A DNA stretch of 64,000 nucleotides from contig JADJEE010000002.1 in the NCBI GenBank assembly GCA_016709225.1, forward strand, positions 1,116,001 through 1,180,000, given 5' to 3'. Position numbers and translations under genes: made by a program. This document shows, in pieces, positions 40,854 through 49,506 of the stretch; within the stretch, counting starts at the first letter, position 1, and every line of letters starts with the position of its first letter. The DNA is from Deltaproteobacteria bacterium. Its GTDB lineage: Bacteria; Myxococcota_A; Polyangia; Nannocystales; Nannocystaceae. The notes beneath the pieces were generated by a model. It saw only the letters and a program-made list of their open reading frames with translations, was not told the origin of the DNA and made no database searches.

Positions 40854-42920
40854 TCACGGAGCCGAGCGCACACGCCAGACGTCGTCGATCGCGATCGCGG
40901 CGGCTGCGTCGGCATCGCGCACGACGATGCGCACCTGCATGGCGGTAGGGGCCTGCCATTGCTGACGTGCGATCACGGCGTTCGTGGCGGGCACCACGAA
41001 CGTCGCCACTGCGGCGCCGTGCTCGTCGAGCACGACGACCTCACAGCCGGTTGCTCCGGTTCGACCCAGGCGCGCGACACCGAGCTGGATCGCCTCACCC
41101 GGGGCGAGCGCGATGGGACCGAGCTCGGCCTCGCCGTGCTCCTCGAGACGTCCCGACGCGCCCGCGCTCGAGAGCCAGAATTCGCCGCCGTACCCCGCGG
41201 GTTGCGGCAATTCGCCGGTGAAGCCGGTGACCGGCCGCCGTCCGAAGCCGCCGCGTGTCCGCACGCCCTGCAGGGTGCCGTCCTCGAAGTCGGCGAGCAC
41301 CACGGCGTCCGTGGGTACCGAGGCGGGGACGATGGGGGCCATGTGGACCTGGTCTGCCACGTAGGCCGTGACCACACCGGCCTCGGACATCCAGCCCGAC
41401 AGCGGGCGCACACGGTCCTCACCCTGCAAGCGCTCGATCACCTTGTAGCGACCGCGCAACGCGTTGCGCAGCCATGCCGGCGGCTCGCCCTCGAACCACA
41501 GCTCGTCGAACTCGCCCGCCCGCAGGCGCGCGAGGATCGCCGCCTCGGCGTCGCGTCGATCGGCCGCGGAGAGGTCGGCGAGGCCCATGCTCCCCACGTG
41601 CCCGTCGCCGCCGGCGAGGATCGACCACCACGGGCGGTGCAGTGCGAAGACCTCGCGCGCGCCGCTGGTGAGGTGCTCACGCAGCAGCTCGGCCCGCGCC
41701 CGCGCAGCTGCATCGGGGATGGTGCGGTGCATCCGCTGCAACGCATAGCTGTCGCCCAGGCCCCCCAGGCCACCGCTCTGGATCGGCTGGTACATCGGCT
41801 CGAGTGCGGCAGCGAACACCAGCTGCGCTGCGATCAACGATCCCGCGAGCAGCTCGGCGCGGCCACCTGTCGGCCACACCACCCCGATCCACAGCGCACC
41901 GAAGACGATCCCCGGCAGGAACGCGTTGGGCTCGGCCCACTGCGTGCTGTAGCCGAGCGCGCTCACCAGCCCCGACGCGAGCGCGATGAGGGTCCAGAAC
42001 AACACGCCGCGGTTGGCCGAGATGCGTGCGCGCAGCCGCTGCTCCTCGGCGCCCTGCAGCCGACGCGAGCGCGCCAGCCACGGCCACGCGAAGCGCACGA
42101 CCAACCATGCGGCGAGCACGGTGAGGAACGGCGCCGCGTGCACGAACATGCCCCAGGTCTTGCGCTCGAAGCGTTCGTGGTTGAACGCGTGGGCCTGGTG
42201 GAGCTCGAACACGTACGTCCACAACCAACCATCGCTGGCGCGGTTGGCCAGCCATAGCCCGCCGCCATCGATGAGTGCGATCACGCCAGCGTAGACCCAC
42301 AGCTGACGCGGCGCGACCAACAGCGCCCCCACGCCGCTGGCGATCACGAACACCGCCGCGGTCTGCTTGGTCCAGAACGCCAGCGCCATCAGCAGGCCCG
42401 CGAGCGCGGCCTTGCGGTAGTCGCCCCACGACTCGCGCAGCAGCACCAGCGCCCACACCACCAGCGCGAGGAACATCGCGTCGGGGCGGCCGACGTCGAG
42501 CCAACGAAAGCCGAACACATAGCCCGAGCACACCAGGCCCACCGCCACGAGGCCGTGCAGCCGCGGCTTGTGTTCGCGTGCGACCGCCCGTGCGATCGCG
42601 GCCGCGATCGCGATCGTCGACGCGATGCTCACCGCCCGCGCGAGCGGATAGTCGAGACCGAACAGCCAGCCCAGCGCGCCGACCGTCATCGCGTACAGCG
42701 GCGTATAAAGGAAAGGCACGAACTCCGCCGACGGCGGTGGGTACAGCGCCTGGCCCCGCTGGAACCGCAGCGCCTGGTGGAGCACCCCACCTTCCATCCA
42801 CTCGAGCTCGAGCGGGAACGACACCCGCAGCACGAACACCACCGCCAACGCGAGCATCCACGCGATCGCGAGCGCAGCGAGGATCCTGCGCACGACGTCG
42901 TGCCAGCGCGGCTCACTCAT
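40854..42920 (-). CDS. GT-C type membrane glycosyltransferase-like protein
   Basis: A 688-residue protein with ~11 hydrophobic helices in residues ~10-420, then a ~260-residue soluble C-terminal part. The first periplasmic loop starts after ELEWMEGGVLHQALRFQRG and is followed by ALYPPPSAEFVPFLYTPLY; the acidic residues at its start resemble the GT-C (DolP-mannose/ArnT-like) catalytic loop. The last ~150 residues are beta-rich (VVLADFEDGTLQGV), perhaps carbohydrate-binding. The ATG overlaps the stop of the upstream GT-C gene by 8 bases, so the two probably act on the same glycan. Sugar and acceptor unknown. Confidence 0.82.
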   Translation of the reverse strand: MSEPRWHDVVRRILAALAIAWMLALAVVFVLRVSFPLELEWMEGGVLHQALRFQRGQALYPPPSAEFVPFLYTPLYAMTVGALGWLFGLDYPLARAVSIASTIAIAAAIARAVAREHKPRLHGLVAVGLVCSGYVFGFRWLDVGRPDAMFLALVVWALVLLRESWGDYRKAALAGLLMALAFWTKQTAAVFVIASGVGALLVAPRQLWVYAGVIALIDGGGLWLANRASDGWLWTYVFELHQAHAFNHERFERKTWGMFVHAAPFLTVLAAWLVVRFAWPWLARSRRLQGAEEQRLRARISANRGVLFWTLIALASGLVSALGYSTQWAEPNAFLPGIVFGALWIGVVWPTGGRAELLAGSLIAAQLVFAAALEPMYQPIQSGGLGGLGDSYALQRMHRTIPDAAARARAELLREHLTSGAREVFALHRPWWSILAGGDGHVGSMGLADLSAADRRDAEAAILARLRAGEFDELWFEGEPPAWLRNALRGRYKVIERLQGEDRVRPLSGWMSEAGVVTAYVADQVHMAPIVPASVPTDAVVLADFEDGTLQGVRTRGGFGRRPVTGFTGELPQPAGYGGEFWLSSAGASGRLEEHGEAELGPIALAPGEAIQLGVARLGRTGATGCEVVVLDEHGAAVATFVVPATNAVIARQQWQAPTAMQVRIVVRDADAAAAIAIDDVWRVRSAP

Positions 42921-44574
42921 GGGCCGCCTCCACCGCACCGAAGGGGCCGACCACGCGATCGCGTGGGCGTCGACAGCAGTAGACACCAGGGTCGAAGCGC
43001 TCGCCGCCCGGCCCCATCGCCGCGTCGGCACCGGGCTGCACGCACGCCCACGCGTAGCCGCTGCGAAACGGTGGCCGCGCCTCGGCCTCGCGGGGCGGCT
43101 GCGATCCGCGGAACCCGACGTGACAGAGCAGATCGGGATCGCGGGCGCGGATGTACTCGGGCGGTGCGAACAGCTGATGCCCAGGCCGCACCGCGCTGCC
43201 CGGTCGCAGCGGCGGCGGCGACATGCGTGGGATCTCCGGATCGACGAGCCCGAACGCATCGATCGTCGGCAGGCCCGAGGCATACGGCACCGCGCCCGCG
43301 GCCCCGACCGTGATGACGGTGTCCGGCGGCACGTGCTGCGCCAACCATGCGCCCGCGGCCACGCCGACCGCCGCGAAGCGATGCATCGCCGTGACCCCCT
43401 CCCACTTGCCGTCGAGCCAGCCCTCGGGCTTCGCACGATCGCGATCGAAGCGGCGATCGGCCTGCCATGCGAGGCCGATCGCCAGCGCGCCGCCCATCGC
43501 CAGCAACGCTGCCGTGCCGGCGCGCGCACGCGGCCAGCGACGCCGCAGCAGCTCGCTCGCGCGCGACAGCGCCAACGCGATCAACACGGCGAGCAACACC
43601 GACGCGACCACGAGGAAGCGCGAGTAGGCCATGAAGTCGCCACCCACCGACCACGCGTAGAGCACCGACGCGGCCGCGCACGCGAGCAGCGGCAGCGCGC
43701 GACGGCGCAGCAGCGGCAACACCCACGCCAAGTATGGAAGCCACGTCGCGCTGCTCCATGCCTGCACGTAGGCCACACCCCAGGTGTCGCGCAAGGCGGC
43801 GCCGTGGGCCTTCACGGCCCAGGTGTTGGGCGTCCACGTCCCGTAGTAGGCCCGTCGCCACAGCAGGTGCACCGCGACCGGCACGATCGCGAGCGCGACG
43901 GCCTGCAGCAGCACGCGCACCGGTGGCCGCGTCGGCGCGCGCCAGTAGGCGCGGCCCTCGAGCGAGAGCCACGCGAGCGCCCACGCGCCCAGCATCACCA
44001 CCGCATCGGGGCGCAGCAGCACCGCCAGCGCCGCGACGCTGCCGGCCATGCGCACGCGCCCGAGATGCCACGCCGCGATCGTGCCGAGCACGGCCGCGGC
44101 CGCGGCCGCGGTCTCGAGCCCGCTGGTGCCCCACACCACCACCTCGGGGCTGGCAGCGACGAGGCCGAGCGCGACGACGCCGAAGCGCACGTCGCCGCCG
44201 AGCACGCGCACCAGCGTGAACGCCAGCAGGCCGATCGCCGCGAGCGCGAGCATCCCCAACGCGAGCGCGGCGTCGGGCGGCGCGACCCCTACGCGCTCGC
44301 CGACCGCGAGTGCCACGACCCACGCGAAGTTGGTGTAGCCCTCGACGCGCTCGAGCGGCGCGACGTTGAACGCGAGCTCGCCGTACCGCGCGAGGTCGTG
44401 CGCGTAGCGGAACGAGATGTACGCGTCGTCGCAGAGGAAGGCCCAGCGCCAGCCGTGCAGCAGCGCCAGCGCGAGCACCACCACGGCGACCACGGTCGTC
44501 GCGCTCACCCGCGCTCGGGGCACCCAGGCGGCGGGGCCGACCGGCGCTTCGGCGTGCACTGCGGCCTCGCTCAA
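42913..44574 (-). CDS. GT-C arabinofuranosyltransferase-like membrane protein
   Basis: A 553-residue polytopic protein with ~10 helices. The first extracytoplasmic loop has FLCDDAYISFRYAHDL, then LAFNVAPLERVEGYTNFAWV, the signature of the AftB-type GT-C family; Asp-49/Asp-50 would be catalytic. Such enzymes transfer sugars from polyprenyl-phosphate donors outside the membrane. The C-terminal ~130 residues are periplasmic (VITVGAAGAVPYASGLPTID, then CHVGFRG). Start is TTG at 44574 or GTG at 44559, both uncertain. It is the first gene of a two-gene operon with the GT-C gene at 40854. Confidence 0.85.
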   Translation of the reverse strand: MSEAAVHAEAPVGPAAWVPRARVSATTVVAVVVLALALLHGWRWAFLCDDAYISFRYAHDLARYGELAFNVAPLERVEGYTNFAWVVALAVGERVGVAPPDAALALGMLALAAIGLLAFTLVRVLGGDVRFGVVALGLVAASPEVVVWGTSGLETAAAAAAVLGTIAAWHLGRVRMAGSVAALAVLLRPDAVVMLGAWALAWLSLEGRAYWRAPTRPPVRVLLQAVALAIVPVAVHLLWRRAYYGTWTPNTWAVKAHGAALRDTWGVAYVQAWSSATWLPYLAWVLPLLRRRALPLLACAAASVLYAWSVGGDFMAYSRFLVVASVLLAVLIALALSRASELLRRRWPRARAGTAALLAMGGALAIGLAWQADRRFDRDRAKPEGWLDGKWEGVTAMHRFAAVGVAAGAWLAQHVPPDTVITVGAAGAVPYASGLPTIDAFGLVDPEIPRMSPPPLRPGSAVRPGHQLFAPPEYIRARDPDLLCHVGFRGSQPPREAEARPPFRSGYAWACVQPGADAAMGPGGERFDPGVYCCRRPRDRVVGPFGAVEAAHE

Positions 44575-44619
44575 GGCCGCGCAAGCGTAGCAGCGTTCGT
44601 GCGCGGGCGGCGAGCGGGG

Positions 44620-45024
44620 CTACTGCGCCGCGACGGTGGTCTTCACGGACACGACCGTGATCACCACCGTGGTGTCGGCGTCGTCCACGACCACGCGGCG
44701 GTCGGCGCTGCCGAGGCGGAGGTCGTCGGCGACCACGGTGCCATCGCGACGATGATCGAAGTCCAGCGCGATGCCTTGCGCGACGGCGTGCGGCGTGATC
44801 GACAGCGCGTGGGCATGGCCCGACAGCTCGAGATCGATGCTCGCGGTCTCGGCCCAGCCGACCGCCTTCGTCGCCCGCGTGCGCGTGCCGGCGCCGTGAT
44901 CGATCACCTCGACCCGCACCAGCGCGTTGCTCCCCGAGGCCGCCACCGCTTCACCGGGCGCGAGCGCGGCGAGCAGGAGTCCCGAGGTCACGGCCGAACA
45001 CAGGGCGAGCTTGAGGTGCTTCAT
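44620..45024 (-). CDS. Small secreted protein of unknown function
   Basis: A 134-residue protein with a clear signal peptide (MKHLKLALCSAV to AVAA, ~28 residues). The mature ~105 residues are beta-rich (ASIDLELSGHAHALSI, then ADTTVVITVVSVKT) and contain no Cys. An ATG at 45048 would only lengthen the signal. No family recognised. It lies immediately left of the defence island. Confidence 0.7.
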   Translation of the reverse strand: MKHLKLALCSAVTSGLLLAALAPGEAVAASGSNALVRVEVIDHGAGTRTRATKAVGWAETASIDLELSGHAHALSITPHAVAQGIALDFDHRRDGTVVADDLRLGSADRRVVVDDADTTVVITVVSVKTTVAAQ

Positions 45025-45435
45025 CGGGGTCTCGTGGAAGGAAGACATCGTCCGGTGCTCGGAATTCCGTACGCGCGAGCGAGGTCTCTCGGCTTTTCAG
45101 TGCTGCGACGACGCCCGCGGTTCGTAGGATTGTTCCGCGGTATGGCGGCTCACAGCTGCCGGTGGGAAGTGGACCTCGACGGGGTGCACGGGCTCCCAAC
45201 TCGCGCATGCGCGGGCGCTCGCGCGCGGATCCGTGCGGGCCGTGGCCGTGGGATCGACACCAGCTTCGGAGTCCCGCGATGGGCCGAGAGGCCGCGGGTG
45301 CGGGCCGCGCTCTCGAGCTGTACGCGGGGTGCTCGGCGGGCGCTGTCGTGTCGGCCAGGGAAGTTCGTGCCGCGTGGCGAAGCGGCGCGCGTCGTCATGG
45401 ACGCGGGTGGGAGTAGCGGGCTGCGCCTTCGCGAG
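45025..45435. other. 411-base gap at the left edge of the defence island
   Basis: No supportable gene, tRNA or repeat is visible. Open frames here have the composition of chance frames. This is the junction between typical chromosomal genes and the island, so an attachment or integration scar would be expected, but no direct repeat shared with the right edge (58241-58401) was seen by eye. Confidence 0.4.
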
Positions 45436-45942
45436 TCACAACGGGATCAGCTCGAAGCGGCGCAAGAACGCCGCGAGGGGCAACGCGTAGACACGCAGGA
45501 GGCCACATGCCGTGACGACGGAGAGCTTGCCGCCCTTGTCTCTGCGATCCTCGGTCACCACCGTCACCTGGTGACCGGCCTTCTTCAGGCACAACGCAAG
45601 GGCGAGGATGTGCGGGTCGGCCTCGTCGGCGCCAAACGACTTGTCGGGGTCGACGACGCTGGCGACCTGCGAGTCGGAGAGGACTTCGGCCAGCTCGTCG
45701 AGGCACTCGCCGTGCCGGGTTGCGGGCTTCTTGTGCTTCTTGGCCCAGAGATGCGGAGGGAACGGGTCCTCGACCGCGCTGAGTTCCGTGATGACTTGCG
45801 TCGGGAAGAACAGTCGGTCCTTGTCGACGAGCTGGCCCAACGCTGCGAACAGCCGCTTGGAGTCTTGGCGATACGTCCAGTGGATCTGCGAGAGCGAGCA
45901 GGTGTCGATGACCCAGCGGTGATCGTCATCGTCGACCAGCAT
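45436..45942 (-). CDS. DUF4411 PIN-like protein, probable toxin
   Basis: A 168-residue protein of the PIN-like DUF4411 family. The acidic metal-site pattern is present: Asp-13 (WVIDTCSLSQ), Glu-53 (VITELSAVED), and DEADPHILALAL near 105-117 with VVTEDRR at ~130. These residues coordinate metal in PIN ribonucleases. The gene starts 2 bases after the stop of the XRE/ImmA gene, the usual arrangement of an antitoxin-toxin pair of this type. RNase activity is predicted from family, not shown. Confidence 0.85.
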   Translation of the reverse strand: MLVDDDDHRWVIDTCSLSQIHWTYRQDSKRLFAALGQLVDKDRLFFPTQVITELSAVEDPFPPHLWAKKHKKPATRHGECLDELAEVLSDSQVASVVDPDKSFGADEADPHILALALCLKKAGHQVTVVTEDRRDKGGKLSVVTACGLLRVYALPLAAFLRRFELIPL

Positions 45943-45944
45943 GG

Positions 45945-47078
45945 CTACGAGGCTCCGACCGCCTCTTGTTCGAGCGCGAGCGGGGGCACGCGGAGGTAGG
46001 CGACGACATCGCCGCGGCCGAGGAGGTCACGACGCAGTCCGCGGGCGACGAGGTCGAGCGTGCGCTCGCCGAGTTCATCGCGTCGCGCTTGCAGGCGCGT
46101 GCGCCCCTCGCCACCGCCGCCGCCTGATTTGCTGTCGGCGGCGGGCGGGATGGCGCGGAAGAGGGGCCAGCTCGCTGCCCCGTGCTCGATCAGTCGCAGG
46201 ACCGCCGCTCGCAGGCTCACGCGGAAGTGGGTCGCGATGCGCTTGGCCTGCGCCAGCTCGGTCACCTTCTCGCCCTGCCATCCGAGCTTCGCCGTCATGA
46301 ACGCGGCGCACTCCGGCCAGGGGATCAGCGTCGCGGCCGCGGTCGCCTCGCACCAGCGCTCCTCGGGGTCTGCGGCCGCGCCGATCACCGCATCCGTCGA
46401 ACACACCGAGTCGGTGCCGCGGACGAGGTGGCCGAGCTCGTGGAGCATCGTGAACAGGCGCGCCGGCGCGGAGAAGGCGGTGTTGACCACGATGAGCGGC
46501 GCACGCGGGTGGGCCAGCGAGAATCCGCGGCACCCGTCGGCGCCGAGCGGCAAGAAGAACACCGAGATGCCCCGCTGCTCGAGCGCCGCACGCCATGCGG
46601 CGACGTACTGCGAGGCGGTGAAGGCCGTCGGATCTGCGGGCGCACCGATGAAGGCGCGCAGTCGGTTCCCCGCGTCCTCGGGTGACAGCTTCGCGATGCT
46701 CGGGAGCCGGACGTGGGGCTCATCCAGCTCCTCGAGCAACCACGCGAGCAGGCGCTGTAGCCGGATGGCCTCGCGCATGTACGCCGTCTCCTTCGGGTTG
46801 AGGGCGTCGCGATCGGAGTCAGGAGGGTGGCGGAACTTGGCCGCGGCGCGAGCGGGCTCTGGCGGCGCGGGGAGGAAGAAGACGGCGAGCGGGCGGCGCA
46901 AGCGGGCCGCGAGCTTTCGTGCCTGCGTGAGCGAAGGAGAGGATGTGCCAAGTGTCCACGCGTCGAGGGTCGCCGGGGGCACGTCGAGGTGATCGGCAAG
47001 GTCGGCGGCGGTGAGGCCGGACTCGCGGATGGCCCACGCGAGCACCGTGGGGCTGAGGCTGGCGACAGAGCGCGGCAT
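45945..47078 (-). CDS. XRE-type HTH / ImmA-IrrE metallopeptidase, probable antitoxin
   Basis: A 377-residue protein. Residues ~10-60 are a helix-turn-helix (SGLTAADLADHLDVPPATLD); residues ~160-330 are an ImmA/IrrE zinc-peptidase with HELGH at 213-217 and an EATAAATLIPW motif. Such proteins repress their operon and are linked to DUF4411 toxins. ImmA of Bacillus cleaves the phage repressor ImmR; here the HTH and peptidase are fused. The gene is 2 bases upstream of the DUF4411 gene. Confidence 0.88.
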   Translation of the reverse strand: MPRSVASLSPTVLAWAIRESGLTAADLADHLDVPPATLDAWTLGTSSPSLTQARKLAARLRRPLAVFFLPAPPEPARAAAKFRHPPDSDRDALNPKETAYMREAIRLQRLLAWLLEELDEPHVRLPSIAKLSPEDAGNRLRAFIGAPADPTAFTASQYVAAWRAALEQRGISVFFLPLGADGCRGFSLAHPRAPLIVVNTAFSAPARLFTMLHELGHLVRGTDSVCSTDAVIGAAADPEERWCEATAAATLIPWPECAAFMTAKLGWQGEKVTELAQAKRIATHFRVSLRAAVLRLIEHGAASWPLFRAIPPAADSKSGGGGGEGRTRLQARRDELGERTLDLVARGLRRDLLGRGDVVAYLRVPPLALEQEAVGAS

Positions 47079-47156
47079 CGGACCTTGGAAGCGTTACCAC
47101 AGGTGGGGGAGGGGGGCGAGTTGGGGGCGACGGCGGAAGCGGCGAGGCGTTGCGGC

Positions 47157-47642
47157 TCAGGACTCAGCATCGACCTCGTCGGCCGGGTCGGCGTCGGGGG
47201 CACGTCGGAACTCTGGGAGCACGCCCAGGATCCCGACCGTCTTCAGCTCGCTCATGCGGGCACGGAACCAGGCGACCGCATCGTCATGCTCGATGCCCGC
47301 TGTGATCGACTCGCCCGAGGTGTCGTCCGCGATCGCGCGGCGGTAGGTCGCGAGTTGGTCGCCGTGGAGTCCGCCGTGGGCCTTCACCTCGAACCAGTAG
47401 GTGATGGTGTCGAAGGCGACGACGAGGTCGACGGTGCCGCCATCGACGGGGACTTGGGTGTCGACGCGCAGGAGGCGAGTGGTGGGTGGGATCTGGAGGC
47501 CGGGGACGTGGGCGAGCGCTGCGACGAGGGGCGCGGGGTCGTCGGTGATCGCGGCGGCGAGGGCCTCGGTGGTGAAGTTCTCGAGGGCCTCGGCGCGGGT
47601 GGCCTTGGCGAAGGTGAAGAGGCGGTGAAGGGTGCTGGGCAT
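47157..47642 (-). CDS. Small PD-(D/E)XK nuclease-like protein
   Basis: A 161-residue protein. The nuclease core is visible: RVDTQVPVDGGTVDLVV (Asp-72), YWFEVKAHGG (Glu-85 and Lys-87, the E-x-K pair) and DQLATYRRAI (Gln-96). This is the pattern of PD-(D/E)XK superfamily nucleases, which often work in phage defence. The N-terminal ~45 residues are helical (LHRLFTFAKATRAEALENFT). After the core only ~60 residues remain, fewer than in most members, so it may be shortened. It lies between the OLD-type gene and the XRE/ImmA gene, 42 and ~78 bases away. Confidence 0.75.
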   Translation of the reverse strand: MPSTLHRLFTFAKATRAEALENFTTEALAAAITDDPAPLVAALAHVPGLQIPPTTRLLRVDTQVPVDGGTVDLVVAFDTITYWFEVKAHGGLHGDQLATYRRAIADDTSGESITAGIEHDDAVAWFRARMSELKTVGILGVLPEFRRAPDADPADEVDAES

Positions 47643-47684
47643 GTCGCGGGCGGGTCAGGAGCGGGAGGGCGCGAGCGTGTTGGA

Positions 47685-49499
47685 TCATCGACGGATCGCG
47701 TCGACGACCTCCTTGGCCCAGGCGATTGCTTCAGGGCGGAAGACGGACTTGGCGTTGTCCCCCTTCCTGCGTTCGGCTGCGATGCGTGCGACCTCGCGGG
47801 CGAGCTGGTGCTTCTTGTTGTGGAGCTGCGCGGCGACCGAGTCGCGGAGCGCTTTCGCTGGTCGGCCGCGTACGCTGTTCGCGAGTGCAGGCGCGAACGG
47901 GCTGTCTGGGCCGAGATCGATCGCAGCGCCGAACGTCACCGTGATGCGTCGAGCCTTCGCCGCGACGGTCTTCACGGTCGCCCGCGCCGCCTCGAGGAGT
48001 ACCTCCGGGTGCACGAGGTTCTCGACCTCGCGGCCTGGGGTCGCGAATGCCTGCCCCTTCACCCCCGCAGACTCGATCTGCTCGCGCCACTGGTCCACCC
48101 GGGCGCGCGAGGCAGGCTTTGCATCCTTGTCGTGGATGAAGACGTTGCGGTGCGCCAGGCGAAGGACATCGACGATCACCTCGCCGAGGCTCCCGTCCCC
48201 GTCCACCGCGAAGTGGGTGCCGTTGCTGCCGCCGAACAGCGCGAAGGCATAGTCGCGACCTGCGACGAGCGATGGGTCGACCTCGGCAAGCAGCGCCCGG
48301 TAGTAGACGACGTCGGAGGGACCCTCGACCCAGACGACGGTGCGCGCCATGAAGATCTGGCTGGCGTGGATGCCGAGTGAGTCGAGGGCCGCGATCCGGC
48401 TGGCCTGCGTCTCCACCCGCTCGGCTCGGCTGGCGCCGTTGTCGTCACGGGAGACGCGCCAAAACCTCCAATCGGGGGCCAGCGCGTCGACCACGGCCGG
48501 GCTGTGCGTGGCGATGATCGCTTGCACGTGGGGGAGTTCTTCGTCGATGATGCGAAGAAGCTCGAGCGTGGCGCCGGGGTGGAGGTGCGCCTCTGGTTCG
48601 TCGATGAAGACCACCGCAGGATCCTCGGGATGCAAGAGGAGGCCCGCGAGCAGGTAGACATACTGGGCGACACCATCGCCAGCTTGCTGAAGCGCCAGCT
48701 GCAACTCGGACTGCTGCGGCGAGCCGCGAGTGACACGAAAATCATACTCGAGAACGTCCAGCTTGACGCGCTGCCCGAGCAGGCGGCCCGTCCACGCCTC
48801 GAGTCGGCGGCGAATTCCCTGCCAGCGCCGCGCCGCGGCCTCATTCTTGAAGAGTTCGTAGACCTCACGACGCGTGCGGTCTCCCAGAGACCCGGGGGCG
48901 TGAGGATGTCGCAGCGCGTGCACATGTAGCCACCGCCGCTGAAGTAACTGGCAAAGATCGAGCGCCAGCGGCCGCTGACCATGTTCCTCGTTGCCGTGAC
49001 CAGACCGGTAGCTGAGATTCGCCGTGAGCACTTCTGGGTGTGCCACATCGGGCGAGTCCGCACGGAAGAAGTGTTGCCCAGTAGCCGCGATCGGCTGCAG
49101 CGTGGCCAACCAGGCCCCACCCTGCGGAAGCGTCGCCTTGAACTCCACCTGCAGCCCCCCCTCCGGATCGAGCCAGCGCGCGGGCGCTGCGATCGTGCTC
49201 GGGAGCTGGGCCGCATCGACCCAGAAGTTCGCGATGATATCTGCCCCGCCGAGTTGCCAAGAGTCCACCGGCTCATGGGACGGGCGCAGCAACAACGGAT
49301 TGGTATACAAGGGCTGGCCCAGTGCCCGGTTCATCTCTTCGAGCATTTGGCGGAGCCAGGACGCGAAGCGACCGAGGTTCGACTTCCCAACACCATTGGG
49401 CCCGAGCAGCACATTCATTCGTCCGAGGTCACGCAGTTCGAACGGCGCATCCGGGGAGAACGAGCGGTAGCCCGCGAGCTGGATTCGATTGAGGTGCAC
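47685..49499 (-). CDS. OLD family ATP-dependent endonuclease-like (ABC-type ATPase plus TOPRIM)
   Basis: A 604-residue protein. ABC-ATPase motifs are complete: GPNGVGKS (33-40), a QAGDGVAQYVYLLAGLL signature-like segment, VVFIDEPEAHLHP (Walker B, ~296) and ATHSP (H-loop). A TOPRIM-like nuclease region follows: VVWVEGPSDVVYYRALL with Glu-392, and later VFIHDKDA. This layout is that of OLD/GajA nucleases, but the GajB helicase that completes Gabija is absent; the neighbour is a PD-(D/E)XK protein. The gap to the upstream DUF5131 gene is 7 bases. Likely an antiphage ATP-regulated nuclease. Confidence 0.85.
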   Translation of the reverse strand: MHLNRIQLAGYRSFSPDAPFELRDLGRMNVLLGPNGVGKSNLGRFASWLRQMLEEMNRALGQPLYTNPLLLRPSHEPVDSWQLGGADIIANFWVDAAQLPSTIAAPARWLDPEGGLQVEFKATLPQGGAWLATLQPIAATGQHFFRADSPDVAHPEVLTANLSYRSGHGNEEHGQRPLALDLCQLLQRRWLHVHALRHPHAPGSLGDRTRREVYELFKNEAAARRWQGIRRRLEAWTGRLLGQRVKLDVLEYDFRVTRGSPQQSELQLALQQAGDGVAQYVYLLAGLLLHPEDPAVVFIDEPEAHLHPGATLELLRIIDEELPHVQAIIATHSPAVVDALAPDWRFWRVSRDDNGASRAERVETQASRIAALDSLGIHASQIFMARTVVWVEGPSDVVYYRALLAEVDPSLVAGRDYAFALFGGSNGTHFAVDGDGSLGEVIVDVLRLAHRNVFIHDKDAKPASRARVDQWREQIESAGVKGQAFATPGREVENLVHPEVLLEAARATVKTVAAKARRITVTFGAAIDLGPDSPFAPALANSVRGRPAKALRDSVAAQLHNKKHQLAREVARIAAERRKGDNAKSVFRPEAIAWAKEVVDAIRR

Positions 49500-49506
49500 G
49501 GGTCCC

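Noticed and set aside
42919..45999. A very long plus-strand reading frame of ~1000 residues
   Set aside because: It runs antisense to the GT-C and secreted-protein genes, is Arg/His/Gln-rich, and has no domain; it is a shadow caused by GC-rich codon bias.
47685..49499. A complete Gabija defence system
   Set aside because: The ATPase/TOPRIM protein is GajA-like, but no UvrD-like GajB helicase gene is adjacent.
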